Part shown: positions 23,708 through 23,990 of the stretch, in pieces
Layout: every line of letters starts with the position of its first letter
Numbering within the stretch: the first letter of the stretch is position 1
NCBI GenBank assembly: GCA_037384885.1
Contig: JARRNO010000041.1
Coordinates: 1-23,990 of the forward strand
Direction of reading: 5' to 3'
DNA from: JARRNO01 sp037384885
Lineage (GTDB): Bacteria; Acidobacteriota; UBA4820; DSQY01
DNA: 23,990 bases
Program-made: the position numbers and the translations under genes
Notes under the pieces: model-generated
Seen by the model: only the letters and a program-made list of their open reading frames with translations
The model's database searches: none
Told to the model about the DNA's origin: nothing

Positions 23708-23990
23708 ACCTGCTTCTCCAGGCCTTCCTGGACGCACTCTTCCTTGAATTAACGCAAGAAGGCCCTCCCGATCTTGCCGGGCTTCAGGGCGGCGCCGTGC
23801 CCTACGCCCTTGCGGCCGTGCTGAGCCGCGACGGCGTGCGCCACGGTGTCCTCACCTCCACGGAAGAAGCTGCGGACCGCCTCCAGGAGCAGCTCGACTG
23901 CCTTCTGGGCGAAAGCGCGGCGCCGGCCAGGCTTCCCGTGCCCGACGACGATCCCTACGACGGCCTGCCGGGCCACGCGGCCCTCCAGCT
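23704..23990 (+). CDS. mfd: Probable transcription-repair coupling factor, N-terminal part (3' partial)
   Basis: An open frame starts at GTG 23704, overlapping the rfaE2 stop (GTGA), and runs to the window edge without a stop (95 codons). It translates as a helix, then LAGLQGGAVPYALAAVLSRD, GVLTSTEEAADRLQEQLDCL, and LPVPDDDPYDGLPGHAAL. This order resembles the Mfd/UvrB N-terminal domain: a GL.G....A.L.A turn, a strand, a helix with EEA..L..DL, then a P..D..PY......H segment. The helicase motifs lie outside the window, so the call is tentative. A frame of 75 residues on the opposite strand over the same bases is judged a shadow. Confidence 0.55.
   Translation, partial: MNLLLQAFLDALFLELTQEGPPDLAGLQGGAVPYALAAVLSRDGVRHGVLTSTEEAADRLQEQLDCLLGESAAPARLPVPDDDPYDGLPGHAALQ

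Overview
This is a GC-rich (roughly 60-65 % by eye), gene-dense window, probably from a metagenome-assembled genome: a 16-base run of N at 21031-21046 marks a scaffold gap. The gene content (ADP-heptose synthesis, MurA, a lipoprotein-type solute-binding protein, indolepyruvate:ferredoxin oxidoreductase with butyrate kinase and phosphotransbutyrylase) fits a Gram-negative anaerobe. My best guess is a Desulfobacterota/Syntrophobacteria-like bacterium; this is inferred from gene content and style, not from a marker gene.

Region 1 (1-6355, + strand) is an acetyl-CoA synthetase control locus. It holds an acs-type AMP-forming acyl-CoA synthetase (5' end outside the window), a GNAT acetyltransferase fused to an NDP-forming acyl-CoA synthetase-like body, AcuB (two CBS domains plus ACT), AcuC (histone-deacetylase-type lysine deacetylase) and a small NfeD-like membrane protein. 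It looks like the enzyme together with its acetylating, sensing and deacetylating partners. Region 2 (6336-8829, - strand) reads class I FbaB-type aldolase, DJ-1/PfpI protein, SDR oxidoreductase. Region 3 (8974-9969) has a metallo-beta-lactamase-fold gene whose C-terminus is lost, then non-coding repeat sequence.

Region 4 (9970-13843, - strand) reads murA, then a single protein joining a VTE5-like (phytol/dolichol kinase) half to a VTE6/DUF92-like (prenyl phosphate kinase) half, then a UbiA prenyltransferase coupled to it by a TAATG overlap. This suggests a complete prenyl alcohol to prenyl diphosphate to prenylated product route. Divergent from it, region 5 (14029-18371, + strand) is a tightly overlapping buk-iorA-iorB-ptb operon. 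It would oxidise aryl or other 2-oxo acids to acyl-CoA plus reduced ferredoxin and then make ATP by substrate-level phosphorylation. The two divergent operons are bracketed by a 116-bp inverted repeat (9837-9952 and 18445-18560, about 94 % identical) that lies just downstream of the last gene on each side.

Region 6 (18372-21381) is accessory in character: short intergenic repeats, an overlapping nucleotidyltransferase/XRE-regulator pair resembling a toxin-antitoxin system, an uncharacterised conserved protein, and about 1.1 kb without genes that carries an 82-bp direct repeat and the assembly gap. Region 7 (21382-23990, + strand) returns to ordinary genes: an NYN-domain nuclease, an orphan Leu/Ile/Val-type binding lipoprotein, the RfaE2/HldE-type adenylyltransferase and the start of what is probably mfd.
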